NCBI RefSeq assembly: GCF_004114795.1
Contig: NZ_CP035311.1
Location: 2,852,001 to 2,916,000 of the forward strand
Direction of reading: 5' to 3'
Length of the DNA: 64,000 nt
From: Janthinobacterium sp. 17J80-10
Lineage (GTDB): Bacteria > Pseudomonadota > Gammaproteobacteria > Burkholderiales > Burkholderiaceae_D
Position numbers and translations under genes: made by a program. Numbering within the stretch: position 1 is the first letter of the stretch; each line of letters opens with the position of its first letter. Under the pieces are notes generated by a model. That model saw only the letters and a program-made list of their open reading frames with translations. It had not been told where the DNA came from and did no database searches. Shown here piece by piece: positions 1-9,194 of this stretch.

Positions 1-159
1 GGTGGAGGAACATCCCTATCTGTACGTTGCAGCACATAGGGGCAACGATGCCGGGTGCCAGAATGGCTTCGCTATCGATTCAACACATGACGTGCATCAA
101 TCCAAGTACGCCTTATCTTCATGTGAGACCTCTACAATATTTACCCGGAATTTCTGATT

Positions 160-2223
160 TTGCTTAATACCGACTTGTTTCATGACGCCCCGATGAATTC
201 GCCTACCACCATGGTGCACAAACCCCACTGGATGGCCGTCCTGGCGGCTGCATTGCTGACCTTGTGCAGCATCACGCTGATCATTGGATGGCATGTCAGC
301 CCGTTGTTTCCACATGACATAAACCAGCATGCCGCGTTTTTCCCGCGTTCCCACACGGTAGTTATCATGATGCTGGCCAGCATCACCTTGTGGTTGCAGT
401 GTTATCCCGCGCCATTTCGGCATCGGCTTGCCAACCGCGCTTTTCGCGGGCTGGCACAAGGCCTGGCTGTGCTGGTAATTATCGGCGGGTTGTTATCACT
501 GGCAAATATATTCTGGGGGCTGGACCAATTCATTGATCCCTATTTGCTGACGATGAACTGGCAAGCTTATTTGCTGAAAACCAATGCCGTTTCCTTGCTG
601 GGCGCGCTGGGATTTATTCTGGCAGGAGCAAGCCTGCTTCTCCTGGATCGTCCAACACGATCGGGACGCTACCCTGCCGAATATTGTGCTTTAACGATGG
701 CCGCCGTCATGTGCATCCCGATGATGGGATATCTGTTCAATGTCCAGGCCCTGACAGAATTTGCACCGGTACCGGCAATCTCCAGGCAGGCGCCCCCGGC
801 CTTCGTCATGCTCGCCATCGGCATCCTGTTTTCAAGGCCGGCGCACCCGATGATGTCGATACTGCTCAGCCCCGCTCCCGGCGGGCGCCTTTTGCGCAGC
901 GTGCTGCCAGTAACGCTGGTGTTGCTGGTGACCCTGGACTTGCTTGCCAAGTGGGGGGCCGGCAGAGGCTTTTACGACCATGACATGATTTCTCCTTTGG
1001 CGCTTTTGGTTGGCAGCGCACTGCTGCTCGTACTGTTCTGGCGTGCCGCTCTCATGCTCAACCATGAGTATGGCAGCCGTCTGAAAGGAGAAGCCGAACT
1101 GGCAAGAACCCATGAATTGCTGCGCATCGTCAGCGACTTCACGACCGAGGGGATTTGCGTCAAGGACCAGAAAGGTTGTTACATCTTCGCCAACCCGGCC
1201 GCACTGAGTATTCTGGGAAAAGACCAGGCATCGGTGATCGGCCATACCAGCGCCGAAGTATTTCCCGACCCCGATGTGGCGACCCGCATCGAGGAAAACA
1301 ATCTCGATGTTTTGAAAGAAGGCAAAGCCAAGTCCGTCGAATTTCCTATCGACCTGCCACGCGGCCAGCGTACCTATTACCTGACCGAAGCCCCCTGGTT
1401 TGGCCAGAACAGCGAAGTATTGGGATCGGTCGGGATCACCACCGATATCACCGATCGCAAGCGCATTGAAGAAGCCATGAAGGCCCATGAAACACGGCTG
1501 GAAAACCTGGTGGAATCCCGGACTCTGGAAGTAAGGGAGTTGATTGGCCATCTGCAAACCATGCGTGAAGAAGAAAAACGGGCGATCGCCCGCGAATTGC
1601 ATGACGACCTTGGATCTTCCCTTACAGCATTGAATATGCACCTGGCGATCCTGTTTCAGCAAATGCCGAACGATGTCGGCATTACCGAACGCATTGTGCA
1701 GATCAAGGCATTGCTGCAGTCGATTACCGCCACCAAGCGCCGCATCCAGAGTGGATTGCGGCCAGATAAACTCGACATCTTCGGCATCAAGACCGCGATC
1801 AGCGATCAGGCCCAGGAGTTTGAAACCTATACGGGGGTGACGTGCTCGGTCAGCCTGCCAGACGAAGATATCCAGTACTCCAGCCAGGTCGAGATTTCAC
1901 TTTTTCGCATGGTCCAGGAAACGCTGAACAATATCGCCAAGCACGCGAAGGCAACTCATGTTGATATCATCCTGGACGATAACGACGAAGAAATCTACCT
2001 GACGATCCGCGATAATGGTATCGGGATTTCCTCGCAGAAGCTGCCCTCTAATTCGACCCATGGACTGCGGGGCATGCGAGAGCGGGTGGTCTATCTTGGC
2101 GGCACGATCGCAATTGAAAGCGCTCCCGGATCAGGTACCCGCATCAAGATCAAGCTGCCGAAATTTCCGCAAGGAGATGGCAGCGCAACCGCTGCCCTGG
2201 AAAAAACCGGGCACCCTGCCTGA
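160..2223 (+). CDS. Membrane PAS sensor histidine kinase (NarX/DegS-type HisKA_3)
   Basis: A 687-residue sensor kinase. About eight hydrophobic segments fill the first 300 residues. A PAS domain follows at roughly 315-440, then a HisKA_3 dimerisation helix with the phospho-acceptor histidine in RELHDDLGSS (about H481). The C-terminal HATPase_c domain shows an N-box (NNIAKHA), DNGIGIS and a GLRGMRERV lid. This architecture normally phosphorylates LuxR/NarL-type response regulators, and such a regulator lies at 3826-4458, although on the opposite strand. The start is uncertain: TTG at 160 has a GGAA about 10 bases upstream, and ATG at 193 or 211 would shorten only the cytoplasmic N-terminus. 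The stimulus cannot be inferred. It is convergent with the Crp-family gene. Confidence 0.85.
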   Translation: MLNTDLFHDAPMNSPTTMVHKPHWMAVLAAALLTLCSITLIIGWHVSPLFPHDINQHAAFFPRSHTVVIMMLASITLWLQCYPAPFRHRLANRAFRGLAQGLAVLVIIGGLLSLANIFWGLDQFIDPYLLTMNWQAYLLKTNAVSLLGALGFILAGASLLLLDRPTRSGRYPAEYCALTMAAVMCIPMMGYLFNVQALTEFAPVPAISRQAPPAFVMLAIGILFSRPAHPMMSILLSPAPGGRLLRSVLPVTLVLLVTLDLLAKWGAGRGFYDHDMISPLALLVGSALLLVLFWRAALMLNHEYGSRLKGEAELARTHELLRIVSDFTTEGICVKDQKGCYIFANPAALSILGKDQASVIGHTSAEVFPDPDVATRIEENNLDVLKEGKAKSVEFPIDLPRGQRTYYLTEAPWFGQNSEVLGSVGITTDITDRKRIEEAMKAHETRLENLVESRTLEVRELIGHLQTMREEEKRAIARELHDDLGSSLTALNMHLAILFQQMPNDVGITERIVQIKALLQSITATKRRIQSGLRPDKLDIFGIKTAISDQAQEFETYTGVTCSVSLPDEDIQYSSQVEISLFRMVQETLNNIAKHAKATHVDIILDDNDEEIYLTIRDNGIGISSQKLPSNSTHGLRGMRERVVYLGGTIAIESAPGSGTRIKIKLPKFPQGDGSATAALEKTGHPA

Positions 2224-2264
2224 AATCCCGCTCCGGGCCAAGGCTGACCGGCGATTGGAATCGT

Positions 2265-3155
2265 TTATCCCGCCAGGGAGGCCGTGTCGACCCGGATGGG
2301 CAACAAGCGGGCGTATTCATGCCTGACATCGCCATAGCATTCGCAGACCCGGCGCTCGAGCGCCTCCCGGTCCAGTACCGTGATGTGGCCCCGGCTGTAA
2401 TGAATGACGTTGTCTTCCTGCAGGCGGCCGGCCGCCTCCGCCACGCTTTCGCGGCGCACGCCAAGCATGTTGGCAATCATTTCTTGCGTCATGATCAGTT
2501 CATTGGAAGGCAGCCGGTCCAGGCGCAACAGAAGCCACAGGCATAGCTGTTGCGCCACGTTATGATGCCGGTTGCATACCGCCGCCTGCGACATTTGCGT
2601 CAGCAGCGCCTGGGTGAACCGCAGCAAATGCTTGTGAAGCGCCTCGCCACGCTCAAACTCGTCTTGCAAGAGCCCTGCGCCAAGACGAAAGCCAAATCCG
2701 GCACTCGTCACCACAGCACGGCAGGACGTGCCGCCCCCGCCCAACCAGACCCCGACACCGACCAGGCCTTCATTGCCGATCACGGCCGTTTCGGCAGTCG
2801 CGCCGTCCCGGGTATCGTGCAGGATCGATACGATACTGCTTGTAGGAAAGTAAACATGCTGGAGTGTACGACTGGGTTCGCTTAATACCATTCCTGTAGG
2901 CATGGAGACCAGTTCCAGCTCTGCGGCGAAGCGTCCATATTCAGCATCGGGCAAGGCTGCCAGAATATGGTTTTGCTGCGGGTTATGACCATACAAGCCG
3001 GCGATACGCACAGGCTTGGCATTAAGAAAGGATTGTGATGCGGACTGGAATTCTGGCTCCGCCTGTCGCAAAGCCGAGAAGACATGCGAATTAACAGTGC
3101 GCAAGCGACCTGCGACGATATTGGTATCTGTAAATGAACCGGCTTTTTGACCCAT
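2265..3155 (-). CDS. Crp/FNR-family transcriptional regulator
   Basis: A 296-residue regulator with an N-terminal cyclic-nucleotide-binding-like beta-roll and a C-terminal Crp-type winged helix (LGVRRESVAEAAGRLQ recognition region). No clustered cysteines of the FNR kind are visible, so the effector is unknown. I chose ATG 3155 because AAGGAGGG lies four bases upstream. An in-frame ATG at 3218 with GGAG eight bases upstream would add 21 residues and is the main alternative. It lies next to a response-regulator/sigma-54-activator operon on the same strand. Its upstream region carries a 41-bp element that is also found ahead of the sigma-54 activator, which suggests common control. Confidence 0.85.
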   Translation of the reverse strand: MGQKAGSFTDTNIVAGRLRTVNSHVFSALRQAEPEFQSASQSFLNAKPVRIAGLYGHNPQQNHILAALPDAEYGRFAAELELVSMPTGMVLSEPSRTLQHVYFPTSSIVSILHDTRDGATAETAVIGNEGLVGVGVWLGGGGTSCRAVVTSAGFGFRLGAGLLQDEFERGEALHKHLLRFTQALLTQMSQAAVCNRHHNVAQQLCLWLLLRLDRLPSNELIMTQEMIANMLGVRRESVAEAAGRLQEDNVIHYSRGHITVLDREALERRVCECYGDVRHEYARLLPIRVDTASLAG

Positions 3156-3214
3156 GCCACCCTCCTTGGTTATCCCGCTTTCCGATACATCATCTGCGAA
3201 AGCAAAATATTGCT

Positions 3215-3255
3215 GCATCCGTGTTTCTCCGATTCTGCTGTGGGATTCCGCCGAC
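3215..3255 (-). promoter_or_regulatory. Conserved upstream element, copy A
   Basis: Read on the minus strand, 3215-3234 is AATCGGAGAAACACGGATGC, and it is identical to 5613-5632 ahead of the sigma-54 activator. The flanking 21 bases match at 14 positions, giving 34/41 overall. The core lies 60 bases from the ATG at 3155, against 64 bases from the start codon in copy B. Conservation at matched distances suggests a shared operator or promoter. Confidence 0.55.
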
Positions 3256-3313
3256 AACCAGAAGTTGCGCAAGCGCTTATCGGTACGGTGGAATTTCAGG
3301 ACGATGCGAAGAT

Positions 3314-3742
3314 TCAGGATGCCATTGCGGCACTTGCAAGCTCTTGCACTACAGAACGTAGCTGAAGGAAGTCGGTCGACTTATCGAAAAAAAACCCCGC
3401 GCCATACTGTTCCCCGGCCCGACGATAGGTATCGCTGGCATTATTGGTAAATACGATCTTGACGCCCGCACCAGGGTTCGGGCCTCGGGACAGCGTACGC
3501 AACAGGCTCATGCCATTGCCTTGCTTGAGGCGAATATCCAGGATCAGAATGTCGCATGAGGCGCGTGACAATTGATCCAGCGCATCCTCCTCCGCTTCGG
3601 CAACACCGGCAAGTTCGATACCGGGAATATTCGTCAGGTTCTGGATCAGCAGTTCGCGTACTTCAGCTGAATCCTCGACCAGGAAAATCCGCAAGCAGCG
3701 GGACGTTGGCGGACCGGAGGAGGATGGGAATGGATGATCCAT
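3314..3742 (-). CDS. Stand-alone response-regulator receiver protein
   Basis: A 142-residue protein consisting of one receiver domain. It shows the acidic pocket (LVEDSAEV), the phospho-acceptor aspartate (LILDIRLKQGNG), a switch threonine (VFTNNAS) and the conserved lysine (FFFDKSTD). There is no DNA-binding or enzymatic output domain, so it resembles CheY/Spo0F-like shuttles or sinks. The start at 3742 (MDHPFP) gives a usual-size receiver; a longer frame reaches 3829 but would overlap the neighbouring stop. It lies 83 bases downstream of the LuxR-type response regulator on the same strand and may share its transcript. Its role in the cluster is inferred from position only. Confidence 0.8.
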   Translation of the reverse strand: MDHPFPSSSGPPTSRCLRIFLVEDSAEVRELLIQNLTNIPGIELAGVAEAEEDALDQLSRASCDILILDIRLKQGNGMSLLRTLSRGPNPGAGVKIVFTNNASDTYRRAGEQYGAGFFFDKSTDFLQLRSVVQELASAAMAS

Positions 3743-3825
3743 AATGCAGGGAAAATAACCGCTATTTCCTGTGAAGGTGAGTGTAAGCCCCGTTGCAAAG
3801 ATCGATCCCAAGTCAACAAATCGAC

Positions 3826-4458
3826 TCAATCGATCAATTTTTCCTTGATGGCATAGTAAATCAGGTCAGCATTCGTGCTCATATTCATCTTTTGCAAGAT
3901 GCGGGTGCGATAAGTGCTGACGGTCTTGACGCTCAGGCACAAGGCTTCGGCAATACGCGTCACCCCCTCGCCCTGGCTCAATTTGCAAAAAATTTCGTAT
4001 TCCCGGCGTGAAAGTGTTTCATGCAATGCCTTGTCACTATTGCTTTCTTTTTCGGTCGTCAGCAATTCAGCGACACCATAGCTGATGTACTTATGCCCCC
4101 CTCGCACGGTGTGGATGGCATTCAGCAGGTCGGTGGCAAGCGCTTCCTTTTGTACATAGCCTGCCGCGCCGCTACGCAGCATGTGGACGGCGTACCGGCT
4201 TTCCGGATGCATGCTCAGGATCAGCACCGGCAACGCCGGCTTCTCGCGCTTTATTTGCCGCAAGACCTCGAGGCCGCTCTTGTCCGGCATGACGATATCC
4301 AGTAACACGATATCCCAGTCCTGGGCACGGATCATGCGGATTGCTTCCTCAGCGCTGGCAGCTTCGCCACCAATGCGCAAATCGGGCAAACTGCCAATAA
4401 TGTGATGCACGCCCGCGCGCACCACGGCATGGTCATCAACGACCAGAATATCTATCAT
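3826..4458 (-). CDS. LuxR/NarL-family response regulator
   Basis: A 210-residue response regulator. The N-terminal receiver has VVDDHAVVRAG, a phospho-acceptor aspartate in VLLDIVMPDKSG and a lysine in YVQKEALA. The C-terminal LuxR/GerE helix-turn-helix has LSRREYEIFCKLSQGEGV and CLSVKTVSTYRTRILQKM. The first four bases of the gene overlap the stop of the upstream sigma-54 activator (ATGA), so the two are probably translationally coupled. The HisKA_3 kinase at 160-2223 is of the class that pairs with such regulators and is a plausible partner. Targets are unknown; the shared element ahead of the two neighbouring regulators is a candidate binding site. Confidence 0.88.
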   Translation of the reverse strand: MIDILVVDDHAVVRAGVHHIIGSLPDLRIGGEAASAEEAIRMIRAQDWDIVLLDIVMPDKSGLEVLRQIKREKPALPVLILSMHPESRYAVHMLRSGAAGYVQKEALATDLLNAIHTVRGGHKYISYGVAELLTTEKESNSDKALHETLSRREYEIFCKLSQGEGVTRIAEALCLSVKTVSTYRTRILQKMNMSTNADLIYYAIKEKLID

Positions 4459-5549
4459 GCTGGCTTCACCTGCGAATCATATTCTTTTAATCGGTTGTAC
4501 AAGGTTTTCAGGCTTACGCCGAGAACCGCTGCGGCAAGCGTCTTGTTGCCATGATAATGGCCGATTGTGGCACAGATCAACCGGCGCTGCGCATCTTCCA
4601 GCGTACTGCCAACTTGCAAGGTGATGCAGTCGCTCGCGCCGTCCGGGGCGACAGGCTCATTTTCGACCGGTGCATGCGCCGTCATGGCGGCCGTCAGATC
4701 GAGTTCATGGTCTGCCAGTATGAATGCGCGATGAACGGCGTTTTTGAGTTCGCGCACATTACCGGGCCAAGTGTAGGTTTGCATGAATTCCCGGGAGGCT
4801 GGCGAAAACACCTTGGCCGTCCCGTCATCCTGGTTGAGCCGATCAAGAAAGACACTTGCCATCAACTGGACATCGTCACCGCGCTCACGCAAGGATGGCA
4901 CTTGCAAGGGAAATACCGACAGCCGATAGTAAAGGTCGCTCCGCAATAACCCATCTTGCACAGCCTGCCTCGGGCAGCGATTAGTCGCGGCAATCACCCG
5001 CACCTTGACCTGTGTCTCGGTGTCGGCGCCAATACGGCAAAAACGGCCGGTTTCGAGGATGCGCAACAGCTTGATTTGCATATCCATCGGCATCTCGGTC
5101 ACTTCATCCAGAAAAAGGATGCCGCCATCGGCCCGTTCGAAACAGCCCTTGCGGCTTTTTACCGCACCCGTAAAACTGCCGCGCTCGTGTCCGAACAACT
5201 CGGCCTCGATCAGGTGCGGCGAGATCGCGCCGCAGTTGACCGCCACGAGGGGTTGGCCGGCACGCCCGCTCATCAGGTAAATCGTATTGGCAACGAGCTC
5301 CTTGCCGGTGCCGCTTTCTCCTTCGATCAAGACATTGGCATGGGTCGGCGCAACGCGGGCAATCATGCGAAACAACTGGCGCATCGGCCGCGACGCGCCG
5401 AAGAGATCGCCAAACCTCGCTTGCGCCTGCACCATGTGCCTGGGGGCTTCTTCTACAACCGGGGGAGTCGCCAGCGCTGCAGGCGGTTCATAGGCAAGGC
5501 AATGGATTGCAGTCTGAGCCGTCTCAGTACTCTGAAATTCGTTTAGCAC
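4455..5549 (-). CDS. Sigma-54-dependent activator (AAA+ and Fis HTH, no receiver)
   Basis: A 364-residue enhancer-binding protein. A short N-terminal tail of about 50 residues replaces a sensory domain. The AAA+ core has Walker A (EGESGTGKE), the sigma-54 contact loop as GSFTGA rather than GAFTGA, Walker B (GGILFLDEVTEM) and the SLRERGDD region. The C-terminus is a Fis-type HTH (NKTLAAAVLGVSLKTLYNRL). The start is GTG 5549 with AAGGAG seven bases upstream. Lacking an obvious sensor domain, it may be controlled by its level or by a partner protein. It heads an operon with the LuxR-type regulator and is divergent from prkA, which is a sigma-54-linked gene in enterobacteria. Confidence 0.87.
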   Translation of the reverse strand: MLNEFQSTETAQTAIHCLAYEPPAALATPPVVEEAPRHMVQAQARFGDLFGASRPMRQLFRMIARVAPTHANVLIEGESGTGKELVANTIYLMSGRAGQPLVAVNCGAISPHLIEAELFGHERGSFTGAVKSRKGCFERADGGILFLDEVTEMPMDMQIKLLRILETGRFCRIGADTETQVKVRVIAATNRCPRQAVQDGLLRSDLYYRLSVFPLQVPSLRERGDDVQLMASVFLDRLNQDDGTAKVFSPASREFMQTYTWPGNVRELKNAVHRAFILADHELDLTAAMTAHAPVENEPVAPDGASDCITLQVGSTLEDAQRRLICATIGHYHGNKTLAAAVLGVSLKTLYNRLKEYDSQVKPA

Positions 5550-5935
5550 GGGACACTCCTTGGTTTACTGCATGGATGTGTTGATAATATTTACATAATT
5601 TGAAAAATTGACGCATCCGTGTTTCTCCGATTTTGATGTAGGAATGCACTGACTGGTGCACCGTTTTTTTTCGCATGGGCTGAACAATTGATTTGTCTCA
5701 AATGTCTTACATGGCAGGCAATTCAATGTGGCAGAGACGCCTTTCTCTCCCCTTGCTTGCATGCTTTAAAACCATTGCAAACAAGGTGTGACATTTCTCC
5801 CAAAAACCACGGAAACTAAGAGACACAAAATGAAATATCGGCGTATTATTAAATCGTTGCCAGACGCAAACTCATCTGGGAAACAGAGGCACCCGTTCTG
5901 GTTGTAGCGGATACTTTTTGCACAAAGGATCACCC
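5550..5935. other. Divergent intergenic region, sigma-54 activator / prkA
   Basis: This 386-bp AT-richer spacer holds the promoters of two divergent operons and no credible gene. It contains copy B of the conserved element (5613-5653). I looked for a -24/-12 sigma-54 promoter ahead of prkA and found no good match; a TTGCA at about 5918 lacks a properly spaced GG. Confidence 0.6.
5613..5653 (-). promoter_or_regulatory. Conserved upstream element, copy B
   Basis: This is the second copy of the element at 3215-3255, 64 bases upstream of the GTG start of the sigma-54 activator. On the minus strand it begins with a TTCCTACA-like half and ends with the 20-base identical block. TTCCTACA resembles half-sites of NarL/EvgA-class response regulators, so the adjacent LuxR-type regulator is a candidate binder. 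This assignment is an inference. Confidence 0.5.
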
Positions 5936-7858
5936 ATGAAAGTCTTCGAGAATTATGCTTCGCGTTACGAGCGCACCAAAGAAGAAGAATATTCCCTGAA
6001 GGAATACCTGGAGATCTGCAAGCGCGACCGGATGGCGTATGCCTCCGCCGCCGAGCGCATGCTGCAGGCGATTGGCGAGCCGGAACTGGTCGATACCCGC
6101 CATGACCAGCGCCTCTCGCGCATCTTCGCCAACAAGGTGGTCAAGATTTATCCGGCGTTCCGCGAGTTTTACGGCACGGAAGAAGTCATCGAACAAGTCG
6201 TTTCCTATTTCCGCCATGCTGCCCAGGGGCTGGAAGAACGCAAGCAGATCCTTTACCTGCTGGGCCCGGTCGGCGGCGGCAAGTCGTCGATTGCGGAAAA
6301 GCTCAAGCAATTGATGGAACATGTCCCCTTCTACGCCATCAAGGGTTCGCCGGTGAATGAATCACCGCTCGGACTGTTCGATGAACTCGAGGATGGCGCC
6401 ATCCTGGAAGAGGACTTCGGCATCCCGCGCCGCTACCTGCGCACCATCCCCAGCCCATGGGCAGTCAAGCGCCTGGCCGAATTCAATGGCGACATCAACC
6501 AGTTTCGGGTGGTCAAGCGTTATCCATCGGTCCTGAAGCAGGTCGCCATCTCCAAGACCGAGCCAGGCGATGAAAACAACCAGGATATCTCCTCGCTGGT
6601 CGGCAAGGTCGATATCCGCAAGCTGGAAGAATACTCCCAGGATGATCCGGATGCCTACAGCTACTCCGGCGGCCTGTGCCTGGCCAACCAGGGCTTGATG
6701 GAATTCGTCGAAATGTTCAAGGCGCCCATCAAGGTGCTGCACCCCTTGCTGACCGCTACCCAGGAAGGCAACTTCAAGGGCACCGAAGGTTTCGGCGCGA
6801 TCCCCTTTGACGGCGTGATCCTGGCGCACTCCAACGAATCCGAATGGAAAGCCTTCCGCAACAATAAGAACAACGAGGCCTTCCTCGACCGTATCTATAT
6901 CGTCAAGGTGCCGTATTGCCTGCGCGTGTCGGAGGAAGTAAAGATCTACGACAAGCTGATGCGCAATTCCTCGCTGTCGCAGGCGCCCTGCGCACCGGGC
7001 ACGCTCAAGATGATGGCGCAGTTTGCCGTGCTGTCGCGCCTGAGGGAACCGGAAAATTCCAGCATCTATTCCAAGATGCTGGTCTATGATGGCGAAAACC
7101 TCAAGGATACCGACCCCAAGGCCAAGTCGATCCATGAATACATTGATTACGCCGGCGTCGATGAAGGCATGGATGGCTTGTCCACCCGCTTTGCCTTCAA
7201 GATCCTGTCCAAGGTCTTCAACTTCGATACCACCGAGGTGGCGGCCAATCCGGTGCACCTGCTGTACGTGCTGGAACAGCAGGTGGCGCGCGAACAGTTC
7301 CCGCCCGAAATCGAGCAAAAGTACCTTACGTACATCAAGGAGCACCTGGCGCAACGCTATGTGGATTTCATCGGCAAGGAAATCCAGACCGCTTACCTGG
7401 AGAGTTATTCCGAGTATGGCCAGAACATCTTCGACCGCTACGTGCTGTTCGCCGATTTCTGGATCCAGGACCAGGAATTCCGCGATCCGGACACCGGCGA
7501 AAGTTTCGACCGCAATGCGCTGAACAATGAACTGGAAAAGATCGAGAAGCCGGCCGGCATTTCCAACCCGAAGGATTTCCGCAACGAAATCGTCAACTTC
7601 GTCTTGCGCGCCCGCGCGCACAATGCCGGCAAGAACCCGCTCTGGACCAGTTATGAAAAACTGCGCACGGTAATCGAGAAGAAAATGTTCTCGAATACCG
7701 AAGACTTGCTGCCGGTGATTTCCTTCAATGCCAAGGCCAGTGCCGACGATGCTCACAAGCATGAGGAATTCGTCAAGCGCATGGTGGACAAAGGCTATAC
7801 TGCCAAGCAGGTACGCCTCTTGTGCGAATGGTATCTGCGCGTGCGGAAATCGTCGTAA
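5936..7858 (+). CDS. prkA: PrkA family serine protein kinase (YeaG)
   Basis: A 640-residue protein, essentially the length of E. coli YeaG (about 644). The N-terminal AAA-like half has a P-loop (LLGPVGGGKSSIAEKLK) around residues 105-121. The C-terminal half is the PrkA kinase-like domain. Start 5936 (MKVFENY) is chosen because AAAGGA lies about six bases upstream; an upstream in-frame codon at 5918 has no such site. It is the first gene of prkA-yeaH-spoVR, an order conserved across proteobacteria and linked to nitrogen or carbon starvation and stationary-phase stress. Substrates here are unknown. The adjacent regulatory cluster probably controls it. Confidence 0.95.
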   Translation: MKVFENYASRYERTKEEEYSLKEYLEICKRDRMAYASAAERMLQAIGEPELVDTRHDQRLSRIFANKVVKIYPAFREFYGTEEVIEQVVSYFRHAAQGLEERKQILYLLGPVGGGKSSIAEKLKQLMEHVPFYAIKGSPVNESPLGLFDELEDGAILEEDFGIPRRYLRTIPSPWAVKRLAEFNGDINQFRVVKRYPSVLKQVAISKTEPGDENNQDISSLVGKVDIRKLEEYSQDDPDAYSYSGGLCLANQGLMEFVEMFKAPIKVLHPLLTATQEGNFKGTEGFGAIPFDGVILAHSNESEWKAFRNNKNNEAFLDRIYIVKVPYCLRVSEEVKIYDKLMRNSSLSQAPCAPGTLKMMAQFAVLSRLREPENSSIYSKMLVYDGENLKDTDPKAKSIHEYIDYAGVDEGMDGLSTRFAFKILSKVFNFDTTEVAANPVHLLYVLEQQVAREQFPPEIEQKYLTYIKEHLAQRYVDFIGKEIQTAYLESYSEYGQNIFDRYVLFADFWIQDQEFRDPDTGESFDRNALNNELEKIEKPAGISNPKDFRNEIVNFVLRARAHNAGKNPLWTSYEKLRTVIEKKMFSNTEDLLPVISFNAKASADDAHKHEEFVKRMVDKGYTAKQVRLLCEWYLRVRKSS

Positions 7859-7909
7859 CCCGTTCCCTCCCTGTCATGGGGAGGGAAGCAATATCAGCAG
7901 GAGAAGGTT

Positions 7910-9178
7910 TTGGTGCATCTCATTGACCGTCGTCTGCAGGGCAAGAACAAGTCCGCGATCAACCGGGAGCGCTTCATCCGGCGCTACAAGGGACAGATCA
8001 AGGAGGCCGTGGCGCGCGCCGTCAAGGGACGCTCGATCACGGATATTGAAAGCGGCGAGAAAATCTCCATTCCCGTCAAGGACATCAATGAACCGGTGTT
8101 CGGCCATGCTCATGGCGGCATTTGGGAAAACGTCCACCCCGGCAACAAGGAATACGCCAAGGGCGACCAGATCGAACGCCCCAAGGGCGGCCGCGGCGGC
8201 TCGGGCAAAGGCAAGGCTGGCAATAGCGACGAGACCGGTGAAGACGATTTTTCCTTCGAATTGTCGCGTGAGGAATTCCTGAATGTTTTCTTCGAAGATC
8301 TCGAATTGCCCAACCTGGTCAAGACCCAGTTGACTGCCGTTCCGGAATTCAAGAACCAGCGTGCCGGCTACAATGTCTCAGGCACGCCGTCCAATATCCA
8401 CGTGCTGCGTTCCCTGCGCGGCGCGCTGGGACGCCGCATCGCCGTGGGCGGCGCGCCGCGCAAACGCCTGAAAGAGGCGGAGGAGGAATTGCAGGCACTC
8501 CTGAAGACAGCCGAAGAAGACGACCTGCGCGTCATTGAATTGCGCCGCGAAATTCATCACTTGCGCACGCGCATCCTGGCAATCCCCTTCATCGATCCGT
8601 TCGATCTGCGCTACAGCAACCGCATCAAGGTGCCCAAGCCAGCCAGCCAGGCGGTGATGTTTTGCGTCATGGATGTCTCCGGCTCGATGGATGAAGCGCG
8701 CAAGGACATGGCCAAGCGCTTCTTCATCCTGCTCTACCTGTTCCTGACGCGCGCCTATGAAAAAATCGAAGTCGTCTTCATCCGCCACCATACTTCGGCG
8801 ACCGAAGTCGATGAACAGGATTTTTTCCATTCGCGAGAATCCGGCGGCACGGTGGTTTCTTCAGCCTTGCACCTCTTGAAGGACATTATCGCCGAACGCT
8901 ACCCGACCAATGACTGGAATGCCTATGTCGCGCAAGCCTCCGATGGCGACAACTGGGACAGCGATTCGCTGACCTGCCATGACCTGCTGGTGAATGCGAT
9001 CATGCCGATGGTGCAGTACTATGCCTACATTGAAATCACCGATGGCCCGCCGCAAAACCTGTGGGAAGAGTATTCACAAATTCCTGCAGTCCATCCGAAC
9101 TTCGCCATGCAAAAAATCGAATCGCCCGCCGACATTTACCCGGTGTTCCGCGAGTTGTTCAAAAAGCAGGTGAAATAA
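7910..9178 (+). CDS. yeaH: YeaH/YhbH family protein (DUF444, VWA-like)
   Basis: A 422-residue DUF444 protein. The start is a TTG at 7910, chosen because MVHLIDRRLQGKNKS aligns end to end with the N-terminus of enterobacterial YeaH and AGGAGAAGG lies just upstream. Residues around 90-110 are glycine/lysine-rich and probably disordered. A von Willebrand A-like fold follows with a MIDAS-type motif (MDVSGSMDEA) near residue 255. YeaH is always found with the PrkA kinase and is thought to act in the same stress pathway, possibly as a partner or substrate. It sits 51 bases after prkA. The molecular role is unknown. Confidence 0.93.
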   Translation: MVHLIDRRLQGKNKSAINRERFIRRYKGQIKEAVARAVKGRSITDIESGEKISIPVKDINEPVFGHAHGGIWENVHPGNKEYAKGDQIERPKGGRGGSGKGKAGNSDETGEDDFSFELSREEFLNVFFEDLELPNLVKTQLTAVPEFKNQRAGYNVSGTPSNIHVLRSLRGALGRRIAVGGAPRKRLKEAEEELQALLKTAEEDDLRVIELRREIHHLRTRILAIPFIDPFDLRYSNRIKVPKPASQAVMFCVMDVSGSMDEARKDMAKRFFILLYLFLTRAYEKIEVVFIRHHTSATEVDEQDFFHSRESGGTVVSSALHLLKDIIAERYPTNDWNAYVAQASDGDNWDSDSLTCHDLLVNAIMPMVQYYAYIEITDGPPQNLWEEYSQIPAVHPNFAMQKIESPADIYPVFRELFKKQVK

Positions 9179-9194
9179 GTAAAGGATGTTGTCC

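Noticed and set aside
5565-5762. A 65-codon Cys-rich frame upstream of the sigma-54 activator
   Set aside because: No ribosome-binding site, it overlaps the regulatory element, and its composition is random-like.
5890-5935. A sigma-54 promoter directly ahead of prkA
   Set aside because: TTGCA near 5918 is present but no GG at the required distance; other TGGCA strings nearby lack a -12 element.
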